Source: JAGVSZ01 sp963747775 (GTDB lineage: Bacteria; Pseudomonadota; Gammaproteobacteria; Burkholderiales; SG8-39). Taken from it: a DNA stretch of 64,000 nt. Positions 25,774 through 33,798 of the stretch are shown piece after piece. The first letter of the stretch is position 1. The number at the start of each line of letters is the position of its first letter. Below the pieces are notes generated by a model. It made no database searches, was not told the DNA's origin, and worked only from the letters and a program-made list of their open reading frames with translations. The position numbers were made by a program, and so were the translations under genes. The DNA lies in the NCBI GenBank assembly GCA_963747775.1, contig CAVVGT010000016.1, forward strand, positions 682,001 to 746,000, given 5' to 3'.

Positions 25774-27105
25774 ATGACCGACGAGCGCGAAGGCAATCCG
25801 ACGAAGCAGGTTTCGGGCAACGTCATCCTGCTCGTCGTCGCCGCGTACGCCGCATCATTCGTCGCCTTCGGGTTCCTGGTCGACGGCCCCGCCGCCGTCG
25901 CACGGGGCCTGGTCGCGATCACGACGTCGCGAGACACTCTTCTCACCGACTACTTCGGCATCGGCGGGATCGGCGCCGGCTGCGTCAACGCCGGCCTCCT
26001 GACTCTGTGCGCCTGCTTCGTCTACTACAAGGCCGGCGCAAAGATAACCGGCGCCGCGGTGGCGTGCCTCTTTCTGGTGCTCGGCTTCGCCCTGTTCGGC
26101 AAGAACCTGTTGAACGTCTGGGCCATCGTCATCGGCGTCGCGCTCTACTCCCGTTTCAAGGGTGAGACGTTCGCGACCAACATCAACACCGCGTTCTTCG
26201 GCGTGGCGCTCGCGCCGATCTTTTCCGAGATCCTGTTCAGCACGAGCCTCGCCCCGGCGGTCAGCGCGCCGCTCGCCATCGTCACCGGCCTCGCGATCGG
26301 GTTCATCCTGGCGCCCGCCGCGGCGCAGCTCTTCAAGGCGCACATGGGCTTCAGCCTGTACAACATGGGATTCACCGCCGGCCTCGTCGGCACGCTGGTG
26401 GTCGCGCTGTACAAGTCGTACGGCTTCGTGCCCGACCCGGTGTTCATCTGGACGACGGGCAACAACGTTCTGCTCGGCGCGTTCCTGTCCGTTCTCTTCG
26501 TGTCGATGATCGCCGTCGGGTTCTATTTCGACCGGAGCGTTCCGTCGGGGGTCAGGAAGGTCATGCACACCTCGGGCCAGTCGCCGACCGACTTCATCGC
26601 GCTCGCCGGCCTCGGCCCGACGCTCGCCAACATGGGCCTGACCGGCGCAATCGGCATGGCCTACGTGCTCGCGGTCGGCGGCGAGCTGAACGGCCCGGTC
26701 ATCGGCGCGATCTTCACCATCGTCGGCTTCGCGGCGTTCGGCAAGCACCCGCGGAACATCGTGCCGATCATGGCCGGCGTGTTCCTCGGGTCGCTCGCCA
26801 AGCCGTGGGGCGCGGACGATCCGTCGATCCTCCTCGCGGCGCTGTTCGGCACGACGCTCGCGCCGATCGCGGGGCGCTTCGGCTGGCACTGGGGCCTCGT
26901 CGCGGGATTCATCCATTCCTCGGCGGCGCAGACCGTCGGTCCGCTGCACGCCGGCCTCAATCTCTATAACAACGGCTTCGCCGCCGGCATCGTTGCGTCG
27001 GTGCTCGTGCCGGTGATCATCGCGATCCGGTCGCGGACGACGCCCGACGACGATCCGCAAGTGAAACCGGGCGGCGACGCCGCCGCGGCGAAGGATCGCG
27101 AGTAG
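25774..27105 (+). CDS. DUF1576 family membrane protein
   Basis: A 443-residue membrane protein with two internally related halves, each with about six helices. Paired motifs occur: KAHMGFSLYNMGFTAGLVGT in the first half and GPLHAGLNLYNNGFAAGIVA in the second. TDYFGIGGIGAGCVNAGLL and DFIALAGLGPTLANMGLTGA form another matching pair. This is the DUF1576 pattern, suggesting an inverted- or direct-repeat transporter of unknown substrate. It is divergent from the urease operon, with 123 bp between the two starts. The C-terminal tail (DDDPQVKPGGDA) is charged and likely cytoplasmic. Confidence 0.8.
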   Translation: MTDEREGNPTKQVSGNVILLVVAAYAASFVAFGFLVDGPAAVARGLVAITTSRDTLLTDYFGIGGIGAGCVNAGLLTLCACFVYYKAGAKITGAAVACLFLVLGFALFGKNLLNVWAIVIGVALYSRFKGETFATNINTAFFGVALAPIFSEILFSTSLAPAVSAPLAIVTGLAIGFILAPAAAQLFKAHMGFSLYNMGFTAGLVGTLVVALYKSYGFVPDPVFIWTTGNNVLLGAFLSVLFVSMIAVGFYFDRSVPSGVRKVMHTSGQSPTDFIALAGLGPTLANMGLTGAIGMAYVLAVGGELNGPVIGAIFTIVGFAAFGKHPRNIVPIMAGVFLGSLAKPWGADDPSILLAALFGTTLAPIAGRFGWHWGLVAGFIHSSAAQTVGPLHAGLNLYNNGFAAGIVASVLVPVIIAIRSRTTPDDDPQVKPGGDAAAAKDRE

Positions 27106-27115
27106 GGCGCGGTTG

Positions 27116-27145
27116 TTGACGCTCCGGCGCCCCGGGCGCTAGTCT
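27116..27145 (+). promoter_or_regulatory. Possible promoter of the Mrp operon
   Basis: TTGACG (27116-27121) and TAGTCT (27140-27145) are 18 bp apart, 35 bp before the mrpE ATG. The -10 match is weak (3 of 6), so this is tentative. Confidence 0.35.
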
Positions 27146-27179
27146 CCCCGCCATCAAGAACGACAACGAGGTAGCAGGC

Positions 27180-27659
27180 ATGGGCACCGCGTTCGCCCGT
27201 TTTCTGGGGTTCGCCGCGCTCTGGATCGTGCTCATTCGCAGCGTGCAGCCGGCCGATCTGGCGGTCGGCGCACTGACCGCGGCTGTGGCGACGTGGGTGA
27301 GCTTGCGCCTCCTCCCGCCGGATGCGGGGCGCGTGAAGTTCGCGGCGCTCGCGGCGCGCAGCCCGCGCTTCCTCTGGCAGTCGGTGCTGGCGGGGATCGA
27401 CGTCGCGCGCCGCGCGCTCGCGCCGAGCATGCCGCTCCGCACTGGTTTCCTCACGTATCGCACGGGTTTCCCGCGCGGCGCGGCGCGCAATGCGTTCGCG
27501 ACGATCACCAGCCTCCTGCCGGGCACGGTGCCCGCCGAGGACGACGCCTCGGGCATCCTCTATCACTGCCTGGATACGACGCAGCCGGTCGCGGAGCAGC
27601 TCGCGACCGAGGAGCGGGCGTACGCCAAGGCCCTCGAGCCGGGGAAGGGCCATGGCTGA
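27180..27659 (+). CDS. mnhE: Mrp-type Na+/H+ antiporter subunit E
   Basis: A 159-residue subunit with two N-terminal helices (FARFLGFAALWIVLIRSVQPADLAVGALTAAVATW) and a cytoplasmic domain containing LPGTVPAEDD and ILYHCLDTTQPV, typical of MnhE/MrpE. It is the first gene of a tight plus-strand operon; its stop overlaps the mnhF start by 8 bp. Role: structural subunit of the multisubunit Na+(K+)/H+ antiporter. Confidence 0.88.
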   Translation: MGTAFARFLGFAALWIVLIRSVQPADLAVGALTAAVATWVSLRLLPPDAGRVKFAALAARSPRFLWQSVLAGIDVARRALAPSMPLRTGFLTYRTGFPRGAARNAFATITSLLPGTVPAEDDASGILYHCLDTTQPVAEQLATEERAYAKALEPGKGHG

Positions 27660-27930
27660 GTTCCTGGTCGCCGCGGCCGGCTTCGTCCTGCTGATGGTCG
27701 CGCTCGGGCTCGTCCGCATCATGCGCGGACCCGGCGACGCCGACCGCATGATGGCCGCGCAGCTCCTCGGCACCGGCGGCATCGCGGTGCTGCTCCTCCT
27801 CGGCGCGGCGACCGGCATCGGTACCGTGGACGTGGCGCTCACGCTCGCGCTGCTCGCGGCCTTCGCCTCGGTGGCGTTCTTCAAGAGCGCGACCGACGCG
27901 CCGGCGGACGAAGCGGGCGATCGCGGATGA
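27652..27930 (+). CDS. mnhF: Mrp-type antiporter subunit F
   Basis: A 92-residue, three-helix protein with the MnhF/MrpF signature LVRIMRGPGDADRMMAAQLL. It starts within the mnhE end and its own stop overlaps the next start (ATGA). It is a membrane subunit of the Mrp complex. Confidence 0.88.
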   Translation: MAEFLVAAAGFVLLMVALGLVRIMRGPGDADRMMAAQLLGTGGIAVLLLLGAATGIGTVDVALTLALLAAFASVAFFKSATDAPADEAGDRG

Positions 27931-28217
27931 GCCTGCTCGATCTCTTCACCGTCGTCGCGGTTTCGGCCGGCGGGTTCTTCTTCCTCGCCGGCACCGCGGG
28001 GCTGCTGCGCTTCCCCGACGCGCTCGCGCGTCTGCACGCGCTCACCAAGGCCGACAACCTCGGGCTCGGACTGGTGGTGCTCGGCCTCCTGCCGCGCGTC
28101 GACGGCGTGCTCGGTGGGGTGAAGCTCGTGGCGATCTGGCTCCTCGCGCTCCTCGCGAGCGGGGCGGTCTCCCAGCTCGTCGCGCGCGCCGCGCGGCGCA
28201 CCGGTCCGCCCGCATGA
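27927..28217 (+). CDS. mnhG: Mrp-type antiporter subunit G
   Basis: A 96-residue, three-helix protein with the MnhG/MrpG signature GTAGLLRFPDALARLHALTK. It overlaps both neighbours by 4 bp (ATGA). It is a small membrane subunit of the Mrp complex. Confidence 0.88.
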   Translation: MSLLDLFTVVAVSAGGFFFLAGTAGLLRFPDALARLHALTKADNLGLGLVVLGLLPRVDGVLGGVKLVAIWLLALLASGAVSQLVARAARRTGPPA

Positions 28218-29152
28218 TCGAGGCGTTCAACGGCGCGCTCGCGCTCCTCGTCCTCGTGCTCGCGATCTGGACGGTAGTCGCGCGCGACACCTTCGCCGCG
28301 GCCGTCGGCTTCGTGGCCTACGGCATGCTGCTCACGCTGGTGTGGGTGCAACTGCAGGGCGTCGACGTCGCGCTGATCGAGGGCGCGATCGGCGGCGGTC
28401 TGACGGGCGCGATGCTGATCGCGGCGGCGTCCCGGCTGCGACCCACGGAAGCCGCGGCGCGCGCCGAGCGTCCCGGCCTACCGACGCGGGTCGCCGCCGC
28501 GCTCGTCGCAGTCTGCGTCACGGCGGCGCTCGCCGTCGCCGTCCTCGCGCTGCCCGATCCCGCGCCCACGCTCGCGCACGAGACGGCCGACAACATGGCT
28601 TCGACCGGCGTCGGCAACCCGATCACCGGCGTGCTCCTCGCTTTTCGCGCCATGGACACGCTGCTCGAGGCGATCGTGGTGCTGTTCGCGATGATCGGCG
28701 TGTGGTCGCTCGCGCCGGACCGTGCGTGGGGCGGGCGTCCGGGGCGGCTGCACCGCGCCGATCCCGACGGCATCCTCGCCTATCTCGCGCGGGTGCTGCC
28801 GCCGATCGGGATCGTCGTCGCCGTCTACATCTTCTGGATCGGTGCGGACCTGCCCGGCGGCAAGTTCCAGGGCGCGAGCATCCTGGCGGCGATGTGGTTG
28901 CTCGCCGCGATGGCGGGCCTGACGGACGCGCCGCCGGTCAGCCGGACCGGGCTGCGGGTCGCGCTGATCGCCGGCCCGGTCGTGTTCATCGCGATCGGCG
29001 CCGCCGGCGTGTGGACCGCCGGCGCGTTCCTCGCGTATCCGGACGGCCTCGCCAAGCCGCTGATCAAGGTCATCGAGTGGGCGCTCCTGCCCTCGCTCGC
29101 GCTGACGCTCGCCCTGATCCTCGCGGGCGCGCCGGAACGGCCCGCACGATGA
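28214..29152 (+). CDS. mnhB: Mrp-type antiporter subunit B with DUF4040 (MrpA C-terminal-like) domain
   Basis: A 312-residue fusion. The first 80 residues match DUF4040, normally the C-terminal part of MrpA (FVAYGMLLTLVWVQLQGVDVALIEGA). A middle segment with MDTLLEAIVVLFAMIGVW also belongs to that region. The last 130 residues are the MnhB domain (LPPIGIVVAVYIFWIGADLPGGKFQGA). The large NuoL-like half of MrpA is absent here and elsewhere in the operon. The stop overlaps mnhC (ATGA). Confidence 0.85.
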   Translation: MIEAFNGALALLVLVLAIWTVVARDTFAAAVGFVAYGMLLTLVWVQLQGVDVALIEGAIGGGLTGAMLIAAASRLRPTEAAARAERPGLPTRVAAALVAVCVTAALAVAVLALPDPAPTLAHETADNMASTGVGNPITGVLLAFRAMDTLLEAIVVLFAMIGVWSLAPDRAWGGRPGRLHRADPDGILAYLARVLPPIGIVVAVYIFWIGADLPGGKFQGASILAAMWLLAAMAGLTDAPPVSRTGLRVALIAGPVVFIAIGAAGVWTAGAFLAYPDGLAKPLIKVIEWALLPSLALTLALILAGAPERPAR

Positions 29153-29493
29153 CCGACGCCGCGACGCTGTTCGGGCTGTGCGCCGCGGCGCTCGTCGGGC
29201 TCGGCGTATACGCGCTGATCGTCAATCCGCAGCCGCTGCGCAAGATCCTCGCGTTCAACGTCGTCGGCAACGGCGTGTTCGTCCTGTTCGGCGCCGTCGC
29301 CCACCGCGGCGCGGCGCTGGGGTGGGGCGGCGACCCGGTGCCGCAGGCGCTGCTGATCACCGGGCTCGTCGTCGCGTTCTCCGCGAGCGCGCTCGCGGTC
29401 GCCGTGCTGCTGCGGCTGTTCGAGGAGACCGGCTCGGCGACGGTCGCGTCCGACCCGCCGGAAAAACCGGACGCGGATGCGGGCAAGGCGTAA
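29149..29493 (+). CDS. mnhC: Mrp-type antiporter subunit C
   Basis: A 114-residue, three-helix NuoK-like subunit. Family motifs are GLGVYALIVNPQPLRKILAFNVVGN and DPVPQALLITGLVVAFSASALAV. It is coupled to the preceding gene by ATGA and lies 12 bp before mnhD. It corresponds to MrpC, homologous to complex I NuoK. Confidence 0.88.
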   Translation: MTDAATLFGLCAAALVGLGVYALIVNPQPLRKILAFNVVGNGVFVLFGAVAHRGAALGWGGDPVPQALLITGLVVAFSASALAVAVLLRLFEETGSATVASDPPEKPDADAGKA

Positions 29494-29505
29494 GGGCGGC
29501 GCCCG

Positions 29506-31230
29506 ATGACGACGACGCCCGGCGGGCTCCTGCTCGTGGCTGCGGTGCTGGTGCCGTTCGTCGGCGTGCTCGCCGGATTCGTGCTCGGCGGACGCAACGC
29601 CCAGCGGGTCGCGACGCTCACGATCCTCGCCGGCGTCGGCATCGCGATCGCCATCGCGATGGCGATGACGCGCTCCGGCGACGGGCTCGTCTACCTCCTC
29701 GGCGGCTGGTCGCCGCCGCTCGGCATCGCGCTGCGCGCGGACGGCCTCGCGCTCGTCATGATCCTGGCGGTCGCGGTGGTGATTCTCGGCATCGGCGTGT
29801 ACGCGCGCGCCGATTTCGGGACACCCCCCGGCGTGCGCGAGGCGCGCGCGCCGCTCGTGTTCTGGACGCTGCTGCTTGCCATCTGGGGCGCGCTGAACCT
29901 GGTGTTCGTGAGCGGCGATCTCTTCACGCTGTACGTCGCGCTGGAGCTGCTCACCTTCGCGGCGGTCCCGCTGGTGTCGCTCGACGGCAAGGCCGAGACG
30001 CTGCGCGCCGCGCTCCGCTACCTGTTGTACGCGCTCCTCGGCTCGGTCTTCTACCTCCTCGGCGCGGTGCTGATCTACGGCGTGTACGGCACGCTGGACA
30101 TCCAGCTCCTGTCAGAGCGGGTCGGCCCCGACCCGGCGACGCTCGCGGCCGCGGCGCTCATGACGGCGGGGCTGCTGGCCAAGACCGCGCTCTTCCCGCT
30201 GCACCTGTGGTTGCCGCCTGCGCACGCCGGAGCCCCCGCCGCGGCGAGCGCCGTGCTGTCGGGGCTGGTGATCAAGGGCTCGTGGTTTCTCGTCGTGCGG
30301 ATCTGGTTCGATGTGTTTCCTGGCGTAGTGACCGCGCCGTCGGCGCAACTGCTGGCGGCGTTCGGCGCGGGCGCGATTCTCGTCGGCAACGTGGTCGCCC
30401 TGCGGCAGGAGCGCCTGAAGCTGCTCGTCGCGTACTCGACGGTCGCGCAGATCGGCTACCTGTTCCTGATGTTTCCGCTCGCCTTCGACGCCGCAGCCGG
30501 CGCGCTCGCGCGCGGCGGCGCGCTGACCGGCGGCATGCTTCAGGCGATCTCCCACGCGACCGCGAAGGCGGCGATGTTCATGGCCGCGGGGCTCATCTAC
30601 CTCTCGCTCGGCCACGATCGCATTGCCGGCCTCGCCGGCGCCGCGCGCGCGCTGCCGGTGAGCGTGCTCACCTTCGCACTCGCCGGCATCGCGCTGATGG
30701 GCCTGCCGCCGAGCGGCGCGTACGTCGCGAAGAAGCTCTTCTTCGACGCCGCCGGCGCCTCGGGACAGTGGTGGTGGGAAACCGTTCTCGACGTCGGCGG
30801 CCTGCTGACGGCGAGCTACGTCGTGCTCGTGCTCGCGCATGCGCTGCGCCCGGCCACGGGGCCGATCGAGCCGCGGAAACCGGTGTCGCGCAGCGCGGAG
30901 CTCGCGGCGCTCGCGCTCGCGATCGCGTCGCTCGGGCTCGGGTTCGTGGCCGACGGCGCGCTCTCGCTCGAGGCCCTGACCGGCATGCTCAAGCTCTCGG
31001 ATCTCGGGTCCGCCGTGCTGATCGTGGTCGTCGGCGCCGTGCTGGCCGGCGCCCTCGGGCGCGACCTGCCGCCGTCCATGGCGATCCTGCGACCGCTGCG
31101 TCACGCGACGATGCCGGTAGGCCGGATGTTCGCGGGGATCGACGGCGTCCTGCGCAAGTGGCCGGTGGCGGGCCTTGCGCTGATCGCGGCGGCGATCGCA
31201 TTCGGCGCCGCGCTGCTGGCGCGCGGTTGA
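29506..31230 (+). CDS. mnhD: Mrp-type antiporter subunit D (NuoN/NuoM-like)
   Basis: A 574-residue protein with about fourteen helices and the proton-translocating Proton_antipo_M core. Features are LYVALELLTFAAVPLVSLDGK (with the key glutamate of the ELL motif), KTALFPLHLWLPPAHAGAPAAASAVLSGL (with the conserved lysine and histidine), and LKLLVAYSTVAQIGYLFL. It is the only NuoL/M/N-type subunit in the operon, so it should carry the antiport channel. The C-terminal 70 residues form a further helix and a basic stretch. Confidence 0.9.
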   Translation: MTTTPGGLLLVAAVLVPFVGVLAGFVLGGRNAQRVATLTILAGVGIAIAIAMAMTRSGDGLVYLLGGWSPPLGIALRADGLALVMILAVAVVILGIGVYARADFGTPPGVREARAPLVFWTLLLAIWGALNLVFVSGDLFTLYVALELLTFAAVPLVSLDGKAETLRAALRYLLYALLGSVFYLLGAVLIYGVYGTLDIQLLSERVGPDPATLAAAALMTAGLLAKTALFPLHLWLPPAHAGAPAAASAVLSGLVIKGSWFLVVRIWFDVFPGVVTAPSAQLLAAFGAGAILVGNVVALRQERLKLLVAYSTVAQIGYLFLMFPLAFDAAAGALARGGALTGGMLQAISHATAKAAMFMAAGLIYLSLGHDRIAGLAGAARALPVSVLTFALAGIALMGLPPSGAYVAKKLFFDAAGASGQWWWETVLDVGGLLTASYVVLVLAHALRPATGPIEPRKPVSRSAELAALALAIASLGLGFVADGALSLEALTGMLKLSDLGSAVLIVVVGAVLAGALGRDLPPSMAILRPLRHATMPVGRMFAGIDGVLRKWPVAGLALIAAAIAFGAALLARG

Positions 31231-31249
31231 CGCTTCCGGACCCGAACCG

Positions 31250-31723
31250 CTACTTCGTGCCGCGCTTCGCGATCCAGAGGTAGACGTTCAGCGCGGCGAT
31301 CACGAGCGCCACCGCCACGCCGAAGCCGAGCAGCTGCGACTCGCCGTCCCAGGACACGATCTGGCCGAGGAAGGTCACGGCCATGACGGCAATCACCACC
31401 GTGACCAGATTGATCTTGAGGTCCTCGAAGGTGTGGATCTGCAGCCGGGACGGCAGCTTCAGGTCGGTGTCGATGAACAGCTCGTAGAGGCTGAGCGCCA
31501 TGATCAGCATCACGGTGCCGAGCAGGAAGAGATCGAAGATCTCGATGAAGTAGAGCATCAACCCCTTCGCGCCCTTCGTCGAGACCTCGCCGGCTGCGAG
31601 CGTGCGCGCGATGACCACGACGGTATCGACGAGACCGTACGCGAACAGCGCGGCCGCGCCGGCGAGCGAGCCCAGCACGGCGGCAAGCACCATGAAGCGG
31701 CTCGAGTTCAGCAGGGATCGCAT
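31250..31723 (-). CDS. UPF0114 (YqhA) family membrane protein
   Basis: The ATG at 31723 gives 157 residues. The product has three or four helices. The family pattern is visible: LNSSRFMVLAAVLGSLAGAAALF, then FIEIFDLFLLGTVMLIMALSLYELFI and HTFEDLKINLVTVVIAVMAV. UPF0114 proteins are inner-membrane proteins without an assigned function. The gene is convergent with mnhD (19 bp apart) and 23 bp downstream of the patatin gene. Confidence 0.85.
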   Translation of the reverse strand: MRSLLNSSRFMVLAAVLGSLAGAAALFAYGLVDTVVVIARTLAAGEVSTKGAKGLMLYFIEIFDLFLLGTVMLIMALSLYELFIDTDLKLPSRLQIHTFEDLKINLVTVVIAVMAVTFLGQIVSWDGESQLLGFGVAVALVIAALNVYLWIAKRGTK

Positions 31724-31746
31724 CGTCCCGTCGCGCTCCGCCGCCT

Positions 31747-32943
31747 TCAGGGCGCCGGCTGGTACCGGAGTCCGGGCAGGCCGGTGAACCACGCCGGCCC
31801 CTCGGTCCCCTTGCGGTATCCGAGCTCGTAGAGCCGTCCCATCACGACCGGGTCGAACACCTCGCTCCCTTCGATCTCGACGTCCTCGGGGATCGTGATC
31901 CAGTACAGGCTCGCCTCCGTGGCGATCGCGACCGCGTGGAGGCGGAAGAGGTCGCCGACGACCCCTGCCCTGCCCGCGGCCTGGAGCGTCCGCGACGCGA
32001 TGCCGCGCAGCGACCGCGGCGTCTGTTCGGCCACCGGCAGCAGCTGGCCGTTGTGGATCACGTAGATGTGCTCGCGGCCCGGCCCGCGGCCCGCGCGCTT
32101 GCGGATGATCGACAAGTCGAACACGCCGCCGGTAAAGAACAGTCGCGCCGCGACCGCGCCGTCGACGTGCATCTCGTCATAGCCGCGCCCGCCCGCCTCG
32201 ACCTCGAAGAAGATCGGCGGGAAGGCGATCGGCACGGAAGCAGATGCGAGCATCACTTTGCGGAAGAGCTCGAGCGATTCCGGCCGCCCGCTCACCGCGA
32301 TCAGGCCCAAGTTCCAGACGACGAACTGCTGCGCGTCGAGATCCACGGTGCCGACGTAGAGCCGCCGGCCTCGCGCGTGCGCGTCCGCGACCCGCGCGAG
32401 CAGCACCGCGTCGACGTGCTGCTCGATCAGCGACGCGAGCGGCCCGGAGTCGGCGAGCGAGTCCCCGGTCAGGAGCTGCGGGATGATGGAGAGCGCGCGG
32501 AAGATGTTGCGCGACGACGTGGTGGTGTAGAACTCGCGCAGCGCCTTGTCGTACGGCGGGCCGACGAAGGCGAACGGCGCCATCAGCGCCCCGGTGGACA
32601 CGCCGGTGACGATCTTGAAGACCGGCCGCTTCCCGGTCGTGGTCCAGCCGTTGAGCAGTCCCGCGCCGAACGCGCCGTTCGGGCCGCCGCCCGAGATCGC
32701 GAGGTGCGCGTACTCGACGACGCCGTCGGCGCGCTTCGGGAAATCGTCGGGCGACTCCTGGTCGAACGACGCCGCGAGATCGCGCTCCATCGCCGGGCTC
32801 GGCCGCCCGGCCCACGCCCGGACGTCGGGAAAGTGCGGGATCGTCGCCTGCTGGACGAGCTCCGGCGGCACCGCGTTGCGCGGCAGGAGCCCGCAGCCGC
32901 CGAGGACGGCGATCAGCCCGACGAGCGCGAGCTGCCTCAGCAT
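31747..32943 (-). CDS. Patatin-like phospholipase lipoprotein
   Basis: The 398-residue product starts with a lipoprotein signal (LALVGLIAVLGGCG). The patatin domain spans about residues 80-310: oxyanion loop SGGGPNGAFGAG, nucleophile elbow GVSTG and catalytic aspartate in VDGAVAARLF. It should be a membrane-anchored serine acyl hydrolase acting in the periplasm or outer membrane. The C-terminal 70 residues (IATEASLYWITIPEDVEI) resemble other proteobacterial patatin lipoproteins. Substrate is unknown. Confidence 0.87.
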   Translation of the reverse strand: MLRQLALVGLIAVLGGCGLLPRNAVPPELVQQATIPHFPDVRAWAGRPSPAMERDLAASFDQESPDDFPKRADGVVEYAHLAISGGGPNGAFGAGLLNGWTTTGKRPVFKIVTGVSTGALMAPFAFVGPPYDKALREFYTTTSSRNIFRALSIIPQLLTGDSLADSGPLASLIEQHVDAVLLARVADAHARGRRLYVGTVDLDAQQFVVWNLGLIAVSGRPESLELFRKVMLASASVPIAFPPIFFEVEAGGRGYDEMHVDGAVAARLFFTGGVFDLSIIRKRAGRGPGREHIYVIHNGQLLPVAEQTPRSLRGIASRTLQAAGRAGVVGDLFRLHAVAIATEASLYWITIPEDVEIEGSEVFDPVVMGRLYELGYRKGTEGPAWFTGLPGLRYQPAP

Positions 32944-32966
32944 GGCGCGTGCGGCGCCGGTACGCG

Positions 32967-33563
32967 TCAGTCCTGGCAGAGCAGGCGAACCCGACGATAC
33001 GCGCGGTCGAACGCCTCGTCGGTCTCCGCGGCGAGCAACTGGTCCTTGGCCGTTACGCACGCGTCCGCCTCGCGCTGCGCCGCCGGCGACACGGCCGGGG
33101 GAGGCGCCGGCTTGGCCGCTTTCGCCTGCGTCTGCCGCGGCGCGCACCTCGCGTCGTCGACGAGCCGCAGGTTGTTGAACGCCCCGCGCTCGACCGCCAC
33201 GCAGTCGCCCACGCGCAGTCCGGCTTCGTCGGTGACCATCCTGACGGTCGAGGTGCCGTCGATGAGAATCGTGTATTCGAACGACTGACGCTGGGTCAGC
33301 ACCCGTCCAAGTTGCTGCCCGGCGAATACCCCGCCGCCCGCCCGTAGCGCGGCGGTGCCGCTGGAGCGGTTGGATGCCGAGGCCGCACCGAGCGCTCCAC
33401 CGAGGATCGCGCCGCCGGTCTGCGCGGCGCGGTTCTGTTCCGTCACCAGGTTCACCGCGGTGATGCGGCCGTAGTTGACGCTGGTCTGGGCCGACGCAGC
33501 GCCGCACAGCGCGACAAACGCAACACCCGCGAAGATTCTCTCCCAACCTGTGCCGTTCAGCAT
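32967..33563 (-). CDS. Glycine-zipper outer-membrane-type protein (SlyB-like)
   Basis: The 198-residue product has a signal peptide ending GAASAQ. A glycine-zipper segment (GGAILGGALGAASASNRSSG) precedes a small beta domain (FEYTILIDGTSTVRMVTDEAG, then VGDCVAVERG) typical of SlyB/PcoC-type envelope proteins. A Pro/Ala linker and a C-terminal helical piece with two cysteines (DACVTAKDQ, RLLCQD) follow. It is likely periplasmic or outer-membrane associated. The role is unknown; SlyB relatives support envelope integrity. Confidence 0.75.
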   Translation of the reverse strand: MLNGTGWERIFAGVAFVALCGAASAQTSVNYGRITAVNLVTEQNRAAQTGGAILGGALGAASASNRSSGTAALRAGGGVFAGQQLGRVLTQRQSFEYTILIDGTSTVRMVTDEAGLRVGDCVAVERGAFNNLRLVDDARCAPRQTQAKAAKPAPPPAVSPAAQREADACVTAKDQLLAAETDEAFDRAYRRVRLLCQD

Positions 33564-33692
33564 CTCAAGTTCTCCGATTGCGATTCTGCGTTCCGCGCCT
33601 GGACCTTCGAGGCCGAGCGATTATAAGCGCGCGACGAATCGGGGCCGGCATCCGTGCATAGGCGAGGACGTGGCGCACTTGCCAGAGCTCTG

Positions 33693-33706
33693 TTGACCTG
33701 CGTCAA
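33693..33706 (+). promoter_or_regulatory. FNR/DNR-type palindrome upstream of the alkylsulfatase
   Basis: TTGAC-CTGC-GTCAA is a perfect 14-bp palindrome fitting the FNR/CRP-superfamily consensus TTGAY-N4-RTCAA. It lies 93 bp upstream of the ATG at 33799 in a 235-bp gap that holds no gene. It suggests oxygen or nitric oxide control, or another FNR-like regulator. Confidence 0.45.
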
Positions 33707-33798
33707 GTGCTCGATCGACGCGACACTTGAGACTCGTTCGATGGGTGTGGACAGTCGCCGATTGGCCGTGCCCGATACACAAACACAGGGAGCGAGCA

